From SB15 sp964557285 (GTDB lineage: Bacteria; Chloroflexota; Anaerolineae; Aggregatilineales; J027), in the NCBI GenBank assembly GCA_964557285.1, contig CAZKZS010000265.1, positions 1 through 7,240 on the forward strand: a stretch of DNA of 7,240 bases, in the 5' to 3' direction. The position numbers were made by a program, and so were the translations under genes. Below the pieces are notes generated by a model, which was not told the origin of the DNA, searched no databases, and was given only the letters and a program-made list of their open reading frames with translations. Each line of letters starts with the position of its first letter. Position 1 is the stretch's first letter. Positions 6,501 through 7,240 of this stretch are shown here, in pieces.

Positions 6501-7240
6501 CTGGAAATCTTCCATGATGAAGGGCAGCAGGGTTTCTCGGATACGGGCTACCACGCGGTTATCCGGCAGAGGATAGACTTTGTTGGGCGCCTGATGCCCG
6601 CGTGGATATTCCACCACAATCCGCCCCAGGTCGTTCTCGTGGTCGATTTTGATGGCCGCCGCTTCCTGAATTTCCAGCGCAATCGCGGTTTCACGCAGGG
6701 TAATTTCCAGAATATTCTCGATGTCCAACGACTGTGCCAGAGAAACCGCGACCCGGTTCAGCAGTTCCAGACGCTGCGTTTGATTTCGTAATTCGGTAGC
6801 ACGCTGATGAGTCTGTTCAAACAATTGGGCATTGTTCAGCGCCACCGCCGCCTGATTCGCAAAGGTCAGCAGCAGTTGTTCATGGTGGGCAGAATAAAAA
6901 TACGGCTGTTCTTTTTCGATGGCAATTACCCCAACAATCTGATTCTGGTAAATCAGGGGCGCTCCCAGCCAATTTTTATAAGGCAGCGCTTCGCCATAGG
7001 GGAAGCGGGAGTCATCGGCACCCACATTCCCCACATTCACCACCTGCTGATTTTCGGACATATCACGGAACAGGGTGCTGCTGTCAATATCGACATACAG
7101 CCCTACCAGTTCTTCCGCCGATGCGACCTCCGGGTGTTTATATCCCCGTGCCGCCGCCACCCGCAGCCGCGTACCTTCGCGCAGCCACAGCGACACCCCA
7201 TCATAGGGCATCACACGGTCAAGCGCCTGCAAAATCACCG
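3555..7240 (-). CDS. Multi-GAF, PAS-containing sensor histidine kinase (N-terminus outside window)
   Basis: 1,227 residues are visible, ending at TAG 3555-3557. The frame stays open to the window edge, so the start is missing. Numbered from the first full codon, the order is five GAF domains at about 1-140, 170-317, 340-492, 515-663 and 705-850, a coiled-coil linker at about 663-692, and a PAS domain at about 875-990. A HisKA dimerisation domain follows at about 990-1058, with phosphoacceptor His1005 in SHELRTP (codon 4224-4226), then an HATPase domain at about 1105-1225. The ATPase has an N box (NLADNAFNYT, 1122-1131), G1 (DTGVGIP, 1154-1160), F box (FDRFF, 1168-1172) and G2 (GTGLGLSIV, 1186-1194). 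The HELRT sequence also fits the E-x-x-T phosphatase motif of HisKA kinases. No membrane segment is seen, so the visible part is cytosolic. It has only two cysteines and no bilin-type Cys-His, so the GAF ligands are unknown. Its likely partner is the receiver gene 18 bases downstream. Confidence 0.96.
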   Translation of the reverse strand, partial: VILQALDRVMPYDGVSLWLREGTRLRVAAARGYKHPEVASAEELVGLYVDIDSSTLFRDMSENQQVVNVGNVGADDSRFPYGEALPYKNWLGAPLIYQNQIVGVIAIEKEQPYFYSAHHEQLLLTFANQAAVALNNAQLFEQTHQRATELRNQTQRLELLNRVAVSLAQSLDIENILEITLRETAIALEIQEAAAIKIDHENDLGRIVVEYPRGHQAPNKVYPLPDNRVVARIRETLLPFIMEDFQNSPLAEDVKPFMRNPEKVHSVLIVPLVVGGTVIGAMQFEVMESYYDFSEERLEIAQTLASQAAIAVQNASLFEQSVVRTHELETLFEAAQATAITLDLNEAMRRVVSQMLSALRADACSIALWDDIENKLEIHAAVNAWGDNDYADLPGTVHELSDYPVRERVLRQRQVVAMRLGQKDVDISETHLMERRGATSRLLVPLVVNDLSIGLVELEIREQNRYFETADVRLARTLASNAAVAIENARLQTETRSHIEELYIINDLSTAVSSTVDVDELFPIVRDQLPVLLDADVLYVVLHEKDKNRISFPIAVQSDGSDLNLRPMPIGNDEFSYVIRRRGPLLLAGSQMAEARRSFGISDPFMPDAKCFLGVPMISGEEVVGVLAVQDDENPRAFGLNDQRILTTVAAQLGVAIQNARLFEQTTELAEDLEQRVNERTSELQQERERVSTLYDITSEVAASLDIHRILSVALEKVAHAVGASTAVILGIDEISERLHVLHAYGEDEPVPDDIRTQLAQDEGLAGWVLANQTNVVIDDVQNDPRWLITGDRDRRQRAAVASLLQGGDDVRGVMMLFSEKPGAFNDDHLKLIAAAASQLANAMNNSELYSLIRDQAERLGAILRTEQIESTKNTAIINSVADGVMYANEAGTIVLFNTAAERVLQMPAERVVNRPIRELAGLYGGSGGEWLDAINRWTSDPASYTEGDFVELSLDLEDGRTINVRLSPVNMGDQFLGTVSVIRDITRLMEVDRLKTEFVSTVSHELRTPMTSIKGYADLLLLGAAGEISEAQQRFLETIKQNADRLSILVNDLLEVSKIDQNRVPLRFTEVEIPDLMERTRAHLEGRVQDMSKPMTISLKMEANLPKIWADYDKTVQVMQNLADNAFNYTREGGTITLAAHQEGDSVLMSVTDTGVGIPEEIQHRVFDRFFRGDEYETLVLDTPGTGLGLSIVKSLVEMHKGSIWFESEVGKGTTFYVKMPAAKSS
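4689..7238 (-). repeat. Tandem GAF-domain array within the kinase gene (five divergent copies)
   Basis: Five GAF units each end in a related signalling-helix sequence beginning near [NE]NAxLFEQ. The copies are NNAQLFEQ (6813-6836), QNASLFEQ (6279-6302), ENARLQTE (5757-5780), QNARLFEQ (5244-5267) and the more diverged NNSELYSL (4683-4706). The repeat period is 178, 174, 171 and 187 residues. The copies are well diverged at DNA level, so the array is old rather than a recent duplication. More units may lie upstream of the window. Confidence 0.75.

Noticed and set aside
7236..7238. GTG as the true start of the histidine kinase
   Set aside because: It lies only two bases from the window edge and inside GAF1, whose first part is missing. 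The frame is open to the edge, so the real start is outside.
4689..7238. Phytochrome-like light-sensing GAF domain in the kinase
   Set aside because: Only two cysteines are visible (Cys364 and Cys611), neither followed by His, so there is no bilin attachment motif.

Overview
This 7,240-base window looks like ordinary chromosomal DNA from a bacterium, most likely a member of Chloroflexota (Anaerolineae-like). Three things suggest this: a very large cytosolic histidine kinase with tandem GAF domains, paired DUF2085/DUF4126-type membrane proteins, and GC content of roughly one half. The assignment is inferred from protein style only; there is no rRNA or marker gene here. I see no tRNA, rRNA, CRISPR array, insertion sequence or phage gene, and no gene-free stretch longer than about 20 bases.

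Left part, plus strand (1-1094): the 3' end of a DUF2085-like membrane protein gene, then, after 14 bases with a Shine-Dalgarno sequence, a complete DUF4126-like membrane protein gene. Its stop codon overlaps tail-to-tail the stop of the minus-strand run (shared bases 1091-1094), so there is no room for an intergenic terminator.

Right part, minus strand (7240 down to 1091): five closely packed genes read in this order. (1) A multi-GAF/PAS histidine kinase whose 5' end lies beyond the window. (2) A single-domain CheY-like response regulator, 18 bases later, with a strong Shine-Dalgarno. (3) An alpha/beta-hydrolase-fold protein overlapping it by an ATGA junction. (4) Thiamine pyrophosphokinase (thiN), 3 bases later. 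(5) A DUF402 protein, 2 bases later. The spacing argues for one transcript whose promoter lies outside the window.

The most interesting point is the alpha/beta hydrolase. The nucleophile-elbow serine is replaced by glycine (G-H-G-L-G, codon GGA) while the probable acid and histidine remain. It is translationally coupled to a response regulator that has no output domain, downstream of a kinase with at least five GAF domains and one PAS domain. A plausible but unproven reading is that the hydrolase fold works as a ligand-binding or partner protein of the two-component system rather than as a classical Ser-esterase.
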